A DNA stretch of 64,000 bases, from contig NZ_LMSS01000007.1 of the NCBI RefSeq assembly GCF_001429605.1, positions 310,528 to 374,527 of the forward strand, written 5' to 3'. The position numbers and the translations under genes were made by a program. The stretch is from Phycicoccus sp. Soil802. Lineage in GTDB: Bacteria; Actinomycetota; Actinomycetes; Actinomycetales; Dermatophilaceae. The notes beneath the pieces were generated by a model. The model was not told where the DNA came from, did no database searches, and worked only from the letters and a program-made list of their open reading frames with translations. Positions 28,596-37,650 of this stretch are shown here, piece after piece (position 1 is the stretch's first letter; each line of letters opens with the position of its first letter).

Positions 28596-30209
28596 TCAGG
28601 TCCATGCAGCACCGACCAATGCCTCGTGGGTGATCGCACCCTCCGCCACCGTCAGGATGATCGGAGCGTCGACCAGCTCGTCCGGCGGCGCAAGCAGCGG
28701 GTCCACCGCGAACGCGGTCAGGTCCGCGCGCTTGCCGACCTCGAGGGTGCCCGCGACGTCGTCCTCGCCGACCGACCACGCCGCGTGCACGGTGTAGCCC
28801 TCGAGCGCCATCCGGGCAGTGATCGCCTGCTCCGGCCCGATCGGCGCACGGTCCGGGGCGCCGCCGCGCCGGCGCAGCTGCGCGGCGGCCAGGATGCCTC
28901 GAGGGTCGAAGTCCGCGATCGGCCAGTCCGAGCCGAGCGCGACGCGCACGCCCGCGTCTCGCAGGTCGCGGATCCGCCAGCCGCGGCTCGTCCGCGCCGG
29001 GCCCAGCCGCGTCGACCAGTTGTCGCTGTGATCTGGTGCGGTGTACTCCGTGCAGTGCGTGGGCTGCATGCTGGCGGTGATCGGCAGCCTCGCGAACACC
29101 TCGACCAGGTCGTCCGGGATGGTCTCGACGTGCTCGATCCGGTGCCGCACCCGGCCACCGGCTCGAGCCACCGCCTGGAGCGCATGCCGGACGCCCTGGT
29201 CACCGATCGCGTGCGTGGTGGTCGGCACGTCGTGGGCGTCGAACCAGCCGATGGCGCGGGAGAATTCCGCCGGATCGGGCCAGTACGGCGACGTCGACTC
29301 GCCCAGCGTGTCGGGCTCGGCGAGCCACGCCGTGCCGTTGTCCACGGTGCCGTCGATGAACAGCTTCGCGCCGCGCACGTACCAGCGACGACCGCCCGTG
29401 CCTTGCAGTTGCGCGACCCTCGCCCAGTCCGCTTCGTGCGTGCCTGGCTGCACCCAAGGGGAGCATCGCAACCGGACCGGCAGCTCGCCCTCGGCCTCGA
29501 TCAGCCCGTAGACCGCAGGCGCCTCGGGCGCGTGCTCGAGCGCGTGGGCCGCGGTGATCCCGAGCGCAGCCATTCCCGACAGCGCCTCGTGGGCGCGTGC
29601 GGCGATCTCCTCGACGGATGCCTCGGGCGCCGCGGTGTCCACCAGGGCGATCGCGGCCGCCTCGAGCAGCAGCCCGGTCGGCCGCCCGTGGGCGTCGCAC
29701 ACGACCTCCGACCGCTGGTCGAAGGCGCGCGGGCCGTCGACGCCGGCGACCCGCAGCGCCTCGGTGGAGGCGAGCGCCGAGTGGCCGTCGAAGAGCCTGA
29801 TCAGCGCCGGCCGTCTGCCGACCACGTCGTCGATGTCCGCTGCGGTCAGCCTCCTTCCGTGCACCACGTTCGGGTCCAGGCCCCAACCGAGCACCCAGGT
29901 GCCGGGCTCGAGGGTGGCGGCATGGTCGGTCAGCGCGCGGCGGACGCCGTCGAGGTCGAGGCCGAGCAACGCGACGCCGCGCGTGAGCTTGGCTCCCAGC
30001 ACGGGGTGGACGTGCGCGTCGATGAGACCGGGCGTGACCGTCGCCCCGCCCAGGTCGACGACCCGGGTCGCCGCTCCCCGCCACGCGGTGACGTCCTCAC
30101 GACTGCCGAGGGCGGCGATCCGGCCGTCGCGGATCGCCACAGCGGTCACGCCCAGTTCTGCGCCGGCCATGGTTCTGATCCGGTCGGCGGTGACGATGAG
30201 GTCGATCAT
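28596..30209 (-). CDS. YtcJ-like amidohydrolase
   Basis: A 537-residue metal-dependent amidohydrolase of the amidohydrolase_3 (YtcJ) group. The metal site is outlined by GLIDAHVHPVLG (HxH), RGAKLFIDGTVDNGT with the lysine, TTTHAIGDQGVRHAL, RHRIEHVE and the Asp in ALGSDWPIADFDP. It probably cleaves an amide or N-acyl bond in the cytoplasm. The ATG at 30209 overlaps the permease stop (ATGA), so the two are coupled; in-frame codons upstream lie inside the permease. Together with the kinase/phospho-lyase downstream it could release an amino alcohol from an imported amide. Confidence 0.85.
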   Translation of the reverse strand: MIDLIVTADRIRTMAGAELGVTAVAIRDGRIAALGSREDVTAWRGAATRVVDLGGATVTPGLIDAHVHPVLGAKLTRGVALLGLDLDGVRRALTDHAATLEPGTWVLGWGLDPNVVHGRRLTAADIDDVVGRRPALIRLFDGHSALASTEALRVAGVDGPRAFDQRSEVVCDAHGRPTGLLLEAAAIALVDTAAPEASVEEIAARAHEALSGMAALGITAAHALEHAPEAPAVYGLIEAEGELPVRLRCSPWVQPGTHEADWARVAQLQGTGGRRWYVRGAKLFIDGTVDNGTAWLAEPDTLGESTSPYWPDPAEFSRAIGWFDAHDVPTTTHAIGDQGVRHALQAVARAGGRVRHRIEHVETIPDDLVEVFARLPITASMQPTHCTEYTAPDHSDNWSTRLGPARTSRGWRIRDLRDAGVRVALGSDWPIADFDPRGILAAAQLRRRGGAPDRAPIGPEQAITARMALEGYTVHAAWSVGEDDVAGTLEVGKRADLTAFAVDPLLAPPDELVDAPIILTVAEGAITHEALVGAAWT

Positions 30210-31693
30210 TCCGGCAGCTCCACGCCGGCGTCGTCGCGGGCGAGCAGAGCGATTGTGTCGGGTCGGATGCTTCGCAGCACGAGGCCGCCGACGACACCGA
30301 GCAGGAGCACGGCTGGGACAACCGCGAGCAGCACGTCGTTGGTCGCCTTGGGCGCGCCGGTGAGCACGTCGAGGTGCTTGACCACCATGTAGATGACCCA
30401 CGCCATCAGCCCAACCGCGACCACCGAGCTGGAGATGAGGAACATCCGTCGCGGCATGTCCCGACGGCGCAGGAAGAACGCGACCGCCGCGGCTGCCGCG
30501 AGCGCCTGCAACACGATGATGCCGATGACGCCGGGAGTGTTGACCTTGATGAGCAGGTCCTGGAACGGGTCGAGTCCCGCCAGCCCGAAGACGAGCACAA
30601 CGGTGAGCGCCAGCAGGCTCTGCACCGCACCCGCGAACGCCGGGCTTCCAGCACGGTTGGTGCGGGCGAACAGGCGCGGCAGCGCACCGCTCTGCGCCAT
30701 CCCGAAGGTGTAGCGGTTGATCGCGTTGTGGAAGGCGAGCTGCGAGGCGTAGACGCTGGTCACGATGAGGGCGTACATCGCGTGCTCGGCCCAGCCGCCG
30801 ACGTACTGATGGATGGTGGCGAAGAACAGCGCCGGCCCCTGCTCGCCGGCCCGGGCCTGGACGTCGGCCTGTCCGATCGCCTGCACCACCGTCCAGGCGA
30901 TGAAGCAGTAGAACAGCGCCATGAACCCGACCGCGGCGTACGTCGCCCGCGGGATCGTGCGGGCGGGGTCACGCGCCTCCGCACGGTACAACGCCGTCGA
31001 CTCGAACCCCATGAACGCGGCGAAGCAGATCCCGAGGACCGCGAGCACCCCGCTGGTGAAGATGTTGTGGGGGTCGAACGAGGCGACCCCGAGTCCGTTC
31101 GCGCCACCCTGAACGACGATGGCGATGCCCATGATCGCCAGGATCGCCGACTCCAGGGTGATCAGCACCACGAGCACCTTTGCGCCGACATCGATCCCGA
31201 GCGCTCCGAGGATGAACACGGCCACCACAGCGATCGCCGAGATCACCCACCACGGAGCGGTCACGCCGAAGAGGTCGTCGAGCGCCGCGCGAGTCTGGAT
31301 CCCGAGGAGACCGTAGACCCCGATCTGGAGGAAGTTGTAGGACACGATGGCCAGCACCGCGGCGGCGAAACCGGCAGTGCCGCCGAACGCGTGCCCGATG
31401 TAGACGAAGAAGCCGCCGGTTCGTCTGATCTCTGCCGCCATCGCGGTGAACCCGATCGCGAAGATCGCCAGCACCGCACCGGCCAGCAGATAGGCACCGG
31501 GCACGCCGACGCCGCCGATGGCCAGTGCCACCGGGGCGACGCCGGCCATGACTGTGAGGGGGGCGGCCGCAGAGATGACGGTCGCCATCACGCCGACGGT
31601 GCCGATGGAGTCCGGGCGGAGCTCCGTCGAGCCCGACCTGGGCGAAGATGGTGCCGAGACCGAGGAGGTGGAGCTGGCAGGGAGTGCAGACAT
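30206..31693 (-). CDS. APC-superfamily amino acid permease
   Basis: A 495-residue transporter with about 12 hydrophobic segments. The first segment contains VMATVISAAAPLTVMAG, and GFFVYIGHAFGGTAGF and FAAFMGFESTALYRAEARDP are APC landmarks, the last with the conserved FES-A-EA motif. It is the first gene of a permease, amidohydrolase and kinase/phospho-lyase unit, divergent from a TetR regulator. The ATG at 31693 is used; an upstream in-frame ATG at 31759 would lie beyond the operator palindrome. The substrate is probably an amine or amino acid derivative. Confidence 0.87.
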   Translation of the reverse strand: MSALPASSTSSVSAPSSPRSGSTELRPDSIGTVGVMATVISAAAPLTVMAGVAPVALAIGGVGVPGAYLLAGAVLAIFAIGFTAMAAEIRRTGGFFVYIGHAFGGTAGFAAAVLAIVSYNFLQIGVYGLLGIQTRAALDDLFGVTAPWWVISAIAVVAVFILGALGIDVGAKVLVVLITLESAILAIMGIAIVVQGGANGLGVASFDPHNIFTSGVLAVLGICFAAFMGFESTALYRAEARDPARTIPRATYAAVGFMALFYCFIAWTVVQAIGQADVQARAGEQGPALFFATIHQYVGGWAEHAMYALIVTSVYASQLAFHNAINRYTFGMAQSGALPRLFARTNRAGSPAFAGAVQSLLALTVVLVFGLAGLDPFQDLLIKVNTPGVIGIIVLQALAAAAAVAFFLRRRDMPRRMFLISSSVVAVGLMAWVIYMVVKHLDVLTGAPKATNDVLLAVVPAVLLLGVVGGLVLRSIRPDTIALLARDDAGVELPE

Positions 31694-31709
31694 GGCGACC
31701 TCGATGCTG

Positions 31710-31730
31710 TAAACGAATGATGTTCGTTTA
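31710..31730. promoter_or_regulatory. 21-bp palindromic TetR operator
   Basis: TAAACGAA at 31710-31717 and TTCGTTTA at 31723-31730 form a perfect 8-base inverted repeat around TGATG. It lies in the 104-base divergent spacer between the permease and a TetR-type gene, 16 bases from the permease ATG, where bound protein would block transcription. Confidence 0.75.
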
Positions 31731-31797
31731 GAGTGATGGCGACCTGTCTCACATGTCAAGGGATCCGTCGAGAATCTGTCTGGCTAGAGAGGAAACC

Positions 31798-32433
31798 GTG
31801 GGTAGGCCCCGTACGCCGTTGTTGTCCAAGGACGCCATCGCGATGGCAGCGCTCCGTCTGGTCGATGGCACGGGCGAGTTCACCATCGCCCAGGTCGCCG
31901 ACGCCCTCAGAGTGCGACCCTCGTCGCTCTACAACCACGTCTCCAGCAAGGGCGAGATCGTCGAGGCGATGCGCTCCTTGGTGTTCCGCGAGGGCGGCGT
32001 GTCCCGCGAGGGCGGCCTCGCGGCCGGCGACTCCGGCCCGTGGGAGCAGACGGTGCGCGCGATGCTCCGCCGGTACCGCGAGTGTTTCGCCCGGCACCAG
32101 CGCCTCATTCCGCTGGTGACCGCGTACACCGTGTCGTCTCCGGAAGTCATGGGCATGTACGACGAGCTCGCCGAGACCCTGAGGGCCGCGGACGTGCCGG
32201 ACGGGCAGCTGCTGGACGTGATCACGATGTGTGACAGCGTTGTCTTCGGCGCTGCCCTCGACCTCGCAGCGCCCGATGAGGTCTGGGCGGTGGACCAGGC
32301 CCGCAGCCCCGCGTTGATCGCGGCGATCCAGCAGGCCGGCTCCGGACGGCAACGATCTGATCGGGCCTTCGATCTCGCCCTGGACATCCTCATCGCGGGC
32401 ATCGCCCGCTTGGCCGACGGGGGCCAGCCCTAA
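31798..32433 (+). CDS. TetR-family transcriptional regulator
   Basis: A 211-residue regulator starting GRPRTPLLSKDAIAMAALRL, with the helix-turn-helix TIAQVADALRVRPSSLYNHV, and a C-terminal all-helical ligand domain of TetR_C_33-like type. The GTG at 31798 is preceded by AGAGAGGAAACC and is preferred over the ATG at 31753. It is divergent from the permease operon and probably represses it through the palindrome at 31710-31730, with induction by the transported compound. Confidence 0.85.
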   Translation: MGRPRTPLLSKDAIAMAALRLVDGTGEFTIAQVADALRVRPSSLYNHVSSKGEIVEAMRSLVFREGGVSREGGLAAGDSGPWEQTVRAMLRRYRECFARHQRLIPLVTAYTVSSPEVMGMYDELAETLRAADVPDGQLLDVITMCDSVVFGAALDLAAPDEVWAVDQARSPALIAAIQQAGSGRQRSDRAFDLALDILIAGIARLADGGQP

Positions 32434-32489
32434 TCGTGGCCCAGCGTTCGAAAGTCAAGTCCTATGACCCAGAATGCAGCCGCGCGGTC

Positions 32490-32684
32490 CAAACAAGCGC
32501 CGCGTTTCCGCAGGTCAGCAGGCTGAAGATGAGGCCGTGAATCTTCCTGCGTCGGCTACCCCTGCCGGATAATGACAGAGCACCTCTAGCCGGCGTTTCC
32601 GCTGGTCAGGGGCCCTCTGCTGCACTGGGCGACAGGTGAAGGATTCGAACCTTCGAAGCTTTCGCGATGGATTTCCAGACCGAG
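32490..32684 (+). repeat. tRNA-derived dispersed repeat, copy A
   Basis: This is the most degenerate of three related copies (others near 51.1-51.4 and 60.3-60.6 kb, same orientation). It keeps the box CGCGTTTCCGCAGGTCAG at its start, a second related box near 32595, and the tRNA-like core GGTGAAGGATTCGAACC (32636-32652) followed by TTCGAAGCTTTCGCGA. The core is the complement of a tRNA-Tyr-like 3' half with T-arm and long variable arm. The anticodon position reads GGA rather than GUA, and no matching acceptor half follows. Spurious frames cross the repeat. The flanks 32434-32489 and 32685-32865 hold nothing recognisable. Confidence 0.75.
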
Positions 32685-32865
32685 GGATGCCACCGCACTG
32701 CGGCGGACCCGGACCGGGCCATGCCTCCACGGTGAACGCCGAAGTCTCGTTCTGACCCGGCACACCGGTTATGGGCTGGACCTCACCGGTCGGAACCCGC
32801 CCTCCTCAAGCACGGTGCGGGACGCAACAACGACACATCGGCCCTTTGCCTTGGAACATGGCCGC

Positions 32866-33957
32866 TCATGCCTGAATGTCTACGGCCGCATCCGCGATCT
32901 TGTCGCGAATGGCGTCCGAGACATTGCGGGTGTCATCGGTCCCACCGATGTCGCGGGTCCGGGGACCGTCCCGCAGCACCGTGTCGATAGCCCGGTTGAT
33001 GCCGCTGGCTGCGGTTGTCTCGCCGAGGAAGTCGAGCATGAGCGCGCCGGTGGCGATCTGCCCCACTGGATTGGCGATGCCGCGTCCGGCGATGTCCGGT
33101 GCTGAACCGTGCACTGGTTCGAACATGGAGGGATATCGCCGCTCTGGGTTGAGGTTTCCGCTGGCTGCGAGCCCGATCGATCCCACGCACGCGGCCGCCA
33201 GATCCGACAGGATGTCGCCGAAGAGGTTGGACGCGACCACGACATCGAACTGCTGAGGGCGCGTCACCATCGCAGCGGCGAACGCATCGATCAGCAGGCT
33301 CCGTAGTTCCACCCCGGGTTGCTCGGCCACGGTCTGGGCCACGACCTCGTCCCAGAACGGCATCGAGTGGATGATCCCGTTGGACTTCGTGGCCGAGGTC
33401 AGCTGCCCGCGCCGCGTCGCGGCCAGCTCGGCTGCATAGCGTGCTACCCGCGTCGTTCCCTGCCTGGTGAAGATCGCCTCCTGCACGGCGAGCTCTGCGT
33501 CGGTGCCGCGCCCGAACCGGCCACCCACTTCCGAGTACTCGCCCTCCACGTTCTCCCGGACGATCACCATGTCGGTGCCCTCGGGGTTGGCGAGCGGGCT
33601 GGACACGCCCGGCACATGCCGCACCGGTCGAAGGTTGACGCACTGCTGGAAACCGCGGCGAATCGGAATCAGCAGCCCCCACAGGGTGACGTGGTCGGGA
33701 ATGTCCGGTGCCCCGACTGCCCCGAAGAACACGGCATCGTGCTGCGCCAGTTGGTCGAGGCCGTCGGAGGGCATCATCGTCCCGTGCTCGCGGTAGTACT
33801 CGGAGCCCCAGGGATAGGGAGTCCAGTCGACCGTGAACCCGTGACGTACGCCGGCGGCGTCGATGACCTCGGTGGCCAGTGGGACCACCTCGGTCCCGAT
33901 CCCGTCGCCGGCGATGACGGCGATCGAGTGTCGCCTGGTGCTGGTGTCGTTGCTCAT
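32866..33957 (-). CDS. Tartrate / D-malate dehydrogenase (decarboxylating) family
   Basis: A 363-residue NAD-dependent beta-decarboxylating dehydrogenase of the isopropylmalate/isocitrate family, closest in layout to tartrate and D-malate dehydrogenases. Visible are IAVIAGDGIGTEV at the N-terminus, IVRENVEGEYSEVGGR, TSATKSNGI with the catalytic Lys, VVASNLFGDILSDLAA with metal Asp residues, and FEPVHGSAPDIAGRGIANP. The ATG at 33957 overlaps the upstream dehydrogenase stop (ATGA); GTG at 33963 is possible. Together with an aldehyde dehydrogenase and aminotransferase it forms a minus-strand operon, so the substrate may be a hydroxyacid made in that pathway. Confidence 0.85.
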   Translation of the reverse strand: MSNDTSTRRHSIAVIAGDGIGTEVVPLATEVIDAAGVRHGFTVDWTPYPWGSEYYREHGTMMPSDGLDQLAQHDAVFFGAVGAPDIPDHVTLWGLLIPIRRGFQQCVNLRPVRHVPGVSSPLANPEGTDMVIVRENVEGEYSEVGGRFGRGTDAELAVQEAIFTRQGTTRVARYAAELAATRRGQLTSATKSNGIIHSMPFWDEVVAQTVAEQPGVELRSLLIDAFAAAMVTRPQQFDVVVASNLFGDILSDLAAACVGSIGLAASGNLNPERRYPSMFEPVHGSAPDIAGRGIANPVGQIATGALMLDFLGETTAASGINRAIDTVLRDGPRTRDIGGTDDTRNVSDAIRDKIADAAVDIQA

Positions 33958-35459
33958 GACCACCCCATGGCGATGCCGATGTACTTCAGCTCGAGGAACT
34001 CGTCGATGCCGACGCTGCCACCCTCGCGGCCCAGCCCGGACTCCTTGACCCCGCCGAAGGGCGCGGCCGGGTTGGACACAACGCCCTGGTTGAGCCCGAC
34101 CATGCCGGACTCCATCGCCTCGCCGACCCGCAACGCACGTCGCAGGTCGTTGGTGTAGACGTAGGCAACCAATCCGTACGGGGTGTCGTTGGCGACTGCC
34201 ACGACCTCTGCCTCGGTGCTGAACGGGGTGAGCGGGGCCACCGGGCCGAAGATCTCCTCGCTCGCCATCCGCGCCTGCGGCGACACCCCGGTGAGCACGG
34301 TCGGTGCGTAGAAGTACCCGGCACGCTCACCCGCACCACCACCCGTCAGGACGGTCGCACCACGGTCCACCGCGTCAGCCACAAGCTCGGCGACCTTTCT
34401 CTGGGCCGCATCGTCGATCAGCGGTCCGACCGTGACACCCTCCTCAGTCCCGCGCCCGACCTTGAGGGCGGCCATCTTCTCGGAGAGCCGAGCACCGAAC
34501 TCTTCGATCACGGACTCGTGGACGTAGATGCGGTTCGCGGCCGTGCATGCCTCCCCCATGTTGCGCATCTTGGCGGCCATGGCACCGGCCACCGCCTCGT
34601 CGAGGTCGGCGTCCTCGAACACGATGAACGGAGCGTTTCCGCCCAGCTCCATGGATGTGCGCAGGACCTTGTCGGCGCACTGCTCCAGCAGGATCTTGCC
34701 GACCTTGGTGGAGCCGGTGAAGGACAGCTTGCGCGCCAGACCCGAACGGATCAGCGGCTCCACCACCTCGTTCGCTCGCATGCAGGTCACGATGTTCACG
34801 ACCCCGTCGGGCAGTCCAGCCTCGGCGAGGATGGCGCCGAGGGCCAGCATCGACAAGGGTGTCTGGGGCGCAGGCTTGATGACGCTGGTGCAGCCCGCGG
34901 CGATCGCCGGCCCGATCTTGCGCGTTCCCATCGCCATCGGGAAGTTCCACGGGGTGATCAGCAGACAGGGGCCGACCGGTTGCCTGGTCACCAGGAACCG
35001 CGCATCCCCGGCCGGCGATGTTTGGTAGCCGCCGTCGATCCGTAGTGCCTCACCGGCGAAGTGCCGAAGGAACTCCGCGGCATACGCGATCTCCCCCCTG
35101 GCTTCGGCCACCGGTTTGCCCATCTCCAGGGTCATCAGCAGCGCCAGGTCGTCGATCCGCTCGTGCAGCAGGTCGAAAGCCCGGTTCAGGATGTCTGCCC
35201 GTTCACGCGGGCTGGTCCGGGCGAACGACGACTGCGCAGCCACGGCGGCATCCAGTGCGCGGCGACCGTCCGCGGGGGTTGCGTCAGCGACGGCACACAA
35301 CGGCTCGCCGGTCGAGGGGTCGATCACGTCGAAGGTCGCGCCATCCTCGGAGTCGACCCAGCGCCCGTCAATGAGCAGCTGCTTGGGGACTGCCTTGATG
35401 AGGCGCGACTCACGCTCGGTCAGCGCTGAGGTGGCCGGTGCTGCGGCGTGTGTGCTCAT
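33954..35459 (-). CDS. NAD(P)-dependent aldehyde dehydrogenase, succinate-semialdehyde type
   Basis: A 501-residue aldehyde dehydrogenase. The cofactor region shows LITPWNFPMAMGTRKIGPA, the general-base Glu is in MELGGNAPFIVFEDADLDEA and the nucleophile Cys is in MGEACTAANRIYVHE. The C-terminus carries PFGGVKESGLGREGG, typical of GabD-like enzymes. The ATG at 35459 follows GGAGAGGTTCTC and gives the standard length. It sits between the aminotransferase and the decarboxylating dehydrogenase and probably oxidises the semialdehyde made by the aminotransferase. Confidence 0.88.
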   Translation of the reverse strand: MSTHAAAPATSALTERESRLIKAVPKQLLIDGRWVDSEDGATFDVIDPSTGEPLCAVADATPADGRRALDAAVAAQSSFARTSPRERADILNRAFDLLHERIDDLALLMTLEMGKPVAEARGEIAYAAEFLRHFAGEALRIDGGYQTSPAGDARFLVTRQPVGPCLLITPWNFPMAMGTRKIGPAIAAGCTSVIKPAPQTPLSMLALGAILAEAGLPDGVVNIVTCMRANEVVEPLIRSGLARKLSFTGSTKVGKILLEQCADKVLRTSMELGGNAPFIVFEDADLDEAVAGAMAAKMRNMGEACTAANRIYVHESVIEEFGARLSEKMAALKVGRGTEEGVTVGPLIDDAAQRKVAELVADAVDRGATVLTGGGAGERAGYFYAPTVLTGVSPQARMASEEIFGPVAPLTPFSTEAEVVAVANDTPYGLVAYVYTNDLRRALRVGEAMESGMVGLNQGVVSNPAAPFGGVKESGLGREGGSVGIDEFLELKYIGIAMGWS

Positions 35460-35581
35460 GAGAACCTCTCCAGGATCCAGGTGATGTGGGGCTGTTTCCG
35501 ACTTTCGATGCCGCGCTGGCGAGGCGAGCCCCTTGGCGCTGTCCGTCGGTCGGGGAAGGGGCGCGGTGGTCGCGCCGGCTG

Positions 35582-36856
35582 TCAACGTGGCCCGTCGTAG
35601 GACGCCAGCGCACCGTCGATCGCGTCGACGATCTGCGCCACGTCATCGTCGGTGCAGACGAACGGCGGACAGATCTGGAGCGTGTTGTCGTGGATGGTCC
35701 TGATCAGGACGCCAGACTCCGCACAGGCGTCGATGATCGGGTCGGCGTCCACCTCGGCGCGGAGCTGGACACCGGCCATGAAGCCGGCGCCCGCACGCAC
35801 GTCGACGACCAGCTCGCTGTTGCGCAGTGGCTTCACCATCAGCTCCAGGACAGCCTCCAGCCGGCCGGCCTCCTCGACGAGGGACTCCTCGGCCAGCACC
35901 TCGAGGTTCGCCATGGCGACGACACAGGCAGTGGCGTGCCCGGAGTAGGTGAGTCCATGGCGGAAGATGGGCGCGTCCGGCCCGGCAAAGAAGCGGTCCG
36001 CCACACGGGGGGCGACCAGGACACCTCCCAGCGGCGCGTAGCCCGAAGTGATGCCCTTCGCCACCGTCACGATGTCCGGCACGATGCCCCAGCGCTGGGA
36101 GGCGAACATGTGCCCCGTCCGGCCGAAGCCCGTGATGACCTCGTCGGCGATGAACAGGATGTCGTGCTGCCGGCACAATGCCTCGAGCCCCTCGAGGTAG
36201 CCCTCGGCAGGCCCGATCACTCCCCCCGTGCCGATGACCGGCTCGGCGATGATGGCTGCGATGTTCTCGGGCCCCAGCTCCAGGACCGAGCGGCCGACGT
36301 CCTGGAGGTCGTTCGTGGAGATCCGGGCGGTCTCGGGCACCAGGGAGTCGGCTCCGTAACCCTCCCGGTTGTAGCTGAGACCAGCGACGCTGGTCCCGAA
36401 GGCGTGCAGCCCGTGGTAGGCATTGTGGCGGCTAAGGATGAGCTTCTTGCCCGGCCGGCCTTCCAGCTGCCAGTGCCGCCGCGCCAGCTTGCAGGCGAGG
36501 TCGACCGAGTCAGAGCCGCCACTGGTGAGCATCACCTTGGCACCCGCCATCGGCGCCTCGGCCGCGAGCCAGTCCGCCAACTGAAGAGCGGGTTCGTTCA
36601 CTGTCCGTCCGAAGGTGTGATAGGTCTCCAGCTTCGTCATCTGGTCGTATGCCGCGCGAGCGAGCCGTTCGCGGCCGTGCCCGATGTTGGCGTGCCAGAG
36701 ACTCGAGGTCGCGTCGATGAGACGGTCACCGGTCGACGTCTCCAGCCAGACTCCCTTGCCGCCAGTGATGACCAGCCTCCGCTTCCGCGCTGTGGGCATG
36801 TGAGCCTGCGGGTTCCAGTACGCATCGCCGGGGGTGATTTCTCGTACGCCGATCAT
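35582..36856 (-). CDS. Class III aminotransferase (omega-amino acid type)
   Basis: A 424-residue PLP enzyme. Family features are LIDATSSLWHANIGHGRERL, LTSGGSDSVDLACKLARRHW, FIADEVITGFGRTG with the PLP-ring Asp and VTVAKGITSGYAPLGG with the Schiff-base lysine, followed by HGLTYSGHATAC. It would transfer an omega-amino group to pyruvate or oxoglutarate, giving a semialdehyde for the next gene. The ATG at 36856 is used; longer starts run into the operator. It is divergent from a GntR regulator. Confidence 0.87.
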   Translation of the reverse strand: MIGVREITPGDAYWNPQAHMPTARKRRLVITGGKGVWLETSTGDRLIDATSSLWHANIGHGRERLARAAYDQMTKLETYHTFGRTVNEPALQLADWLAAEAPMAGAKVMLTSGGSDSVDLACKLARRHWQLEGRPGKKLILSRHNAYHGLHAFGTSVAGLSYNREGYGADSLVPETARISTNDLQDVGRSVLELGPENIAAIIAEPVIGTGGVIGPAEGYLEGLEALCRQHDILFIADEVITGFGRTGHMFASQRWGIVPDIVTVAKGITSGYAPLGGVLVAPRVADRFFAGPDAPIFRHGLTYSGHATACVVAMANLEVLAEESLVEEAGRLEAVLELMVKPLRNSELVVDVRAGAGFMAGVQLRAEVDADPIIDACAESGVLIRTIHDNTLQICPPFVCTDDDVAQIVDAIDGALASYDGPR

Positions 36857-36861
36857 GAAGT

Positions 36862-36876
36862 AACTGTAGTACAGTT
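36862..36876. promoter_or_regulatory. GntR operator palindrome
   Basis: AACTGTAGTACAGTT is a perfect inverted repeat of 7 bases around one G, in the 63-base divergent spacer between the aminotransferase and a GntR gene. A further AACTG half-site follows at once. Position and size suit a FadR/FCD-type GntR dimer. Confidence 0.65.
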
Positions 36877-36919
36877 GAACTGAACTGCACAAGCCCACGA
36901 TTTCGCTTATGATGGCCCC

Positions 36920-37624
36920 ATGTCAGCACTGGATGGCCTTGTGATTCACCGACAGACCGCCGCCCAGCAGGTGGCCAATGGCCTGGCCTCCCGGATCCTC
37001 AGCGGCGCGTTCGCCGCCGGGGCACCACTGCGGGAGAGCGCAATCGCTGCAGAGCTCGGCGTCGCTCGGAACACCGTGCGCGAAGCCGTCCGGATCCTCG
37101 AGCTGAGCGGGCTCGTACGTCACGAGGTCAACCGCGGCGCGGTGGTGATCTCGCCCACCCCGGAAAGGGTGGAGGCGCTGTACGCCGCCCGCGAGCGACT
37201 CGAGACCGCGGCGGCGGCGCGCCCCGCGAGCCCGGACCACATCGCCAAGCTCAGGAGCGCCTACCAGCGACTGGAACAGGCGGCGTCAACGCATGAACCA
37301 GCGCAGATCGTCGAAGTGGACCTGGAGTTCCACTCCGCCATCGTCGGAATGCTCGACAGCAGCAGGCTAGACATCTTCTACACAGAGCTCATGGTCGAGC
37401 TGCGGTTCTACCTGATGGTGCTGTCGGTCGAAGATCGCGAGTTCGAGCGTCCCCAAGACTTGCTGGTCGAGCACAAGGACATCCTCGACGCCATCGAGTC
37501 CGGCGACAGCGGTAAGGCGGTGGAAGCGGTTCGCTCGCACATCGTCCGCAATGCGGCACGTGTGGCGCAGATTGTCGCCGCGCGGGGGGACGGCTCCGGA
37601 GACTCTGGGGCTGCCGCACGCTGA
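36920..37624 (+). CDS. GntR-family regulator with FCD domain
   Basis: A 234-residue regulator: N-terminal winged helix (LRESAIAAELGVARNTVREA, about residues 40-60) and a C-terminal FCD ligand domain with EVDLEFHSAIVGM, whose Asp/His residues usually bind a metal. It is divergent from the aminotransferase, aldehyde dehydrogenase and dehydrogenase operon and probably represses it via the palindrome at 36862-36876. It is convergent with the SolA-like oxidase gene, 26 bases away. Confidence 0.87.
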   Translation: MSALDGLVIHRQTAAQQVANGLASRILSGAFAAGAPLRESAIAAELGVARNTVREAVRILELSGLVRHEVNRGAVVISPTPERVEALYAARERLETAAAARPASPDHIAKLRSAYQRLEQAASTHEPAQIVEVDLEFHSAIVGMLDSSRLDIFYTELMVELRFYLMVLSVEDREFERPQDLLVEHKDILDAIESGDSGKAVEAVRSHIVRNAARVAQIVAARGDGSGDSGAAAR

Positions 37625-37650
37625 TCGGCGTCCTCATGGCGCGCCGAGCC

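Noticed and set aside
28038-30392. Long plus-strand frame opposite the kinase fusion and amidohydrolase
   Set aside because: Both minus-strand genes are supported by complete motifs, and the antisense frame has no family features.
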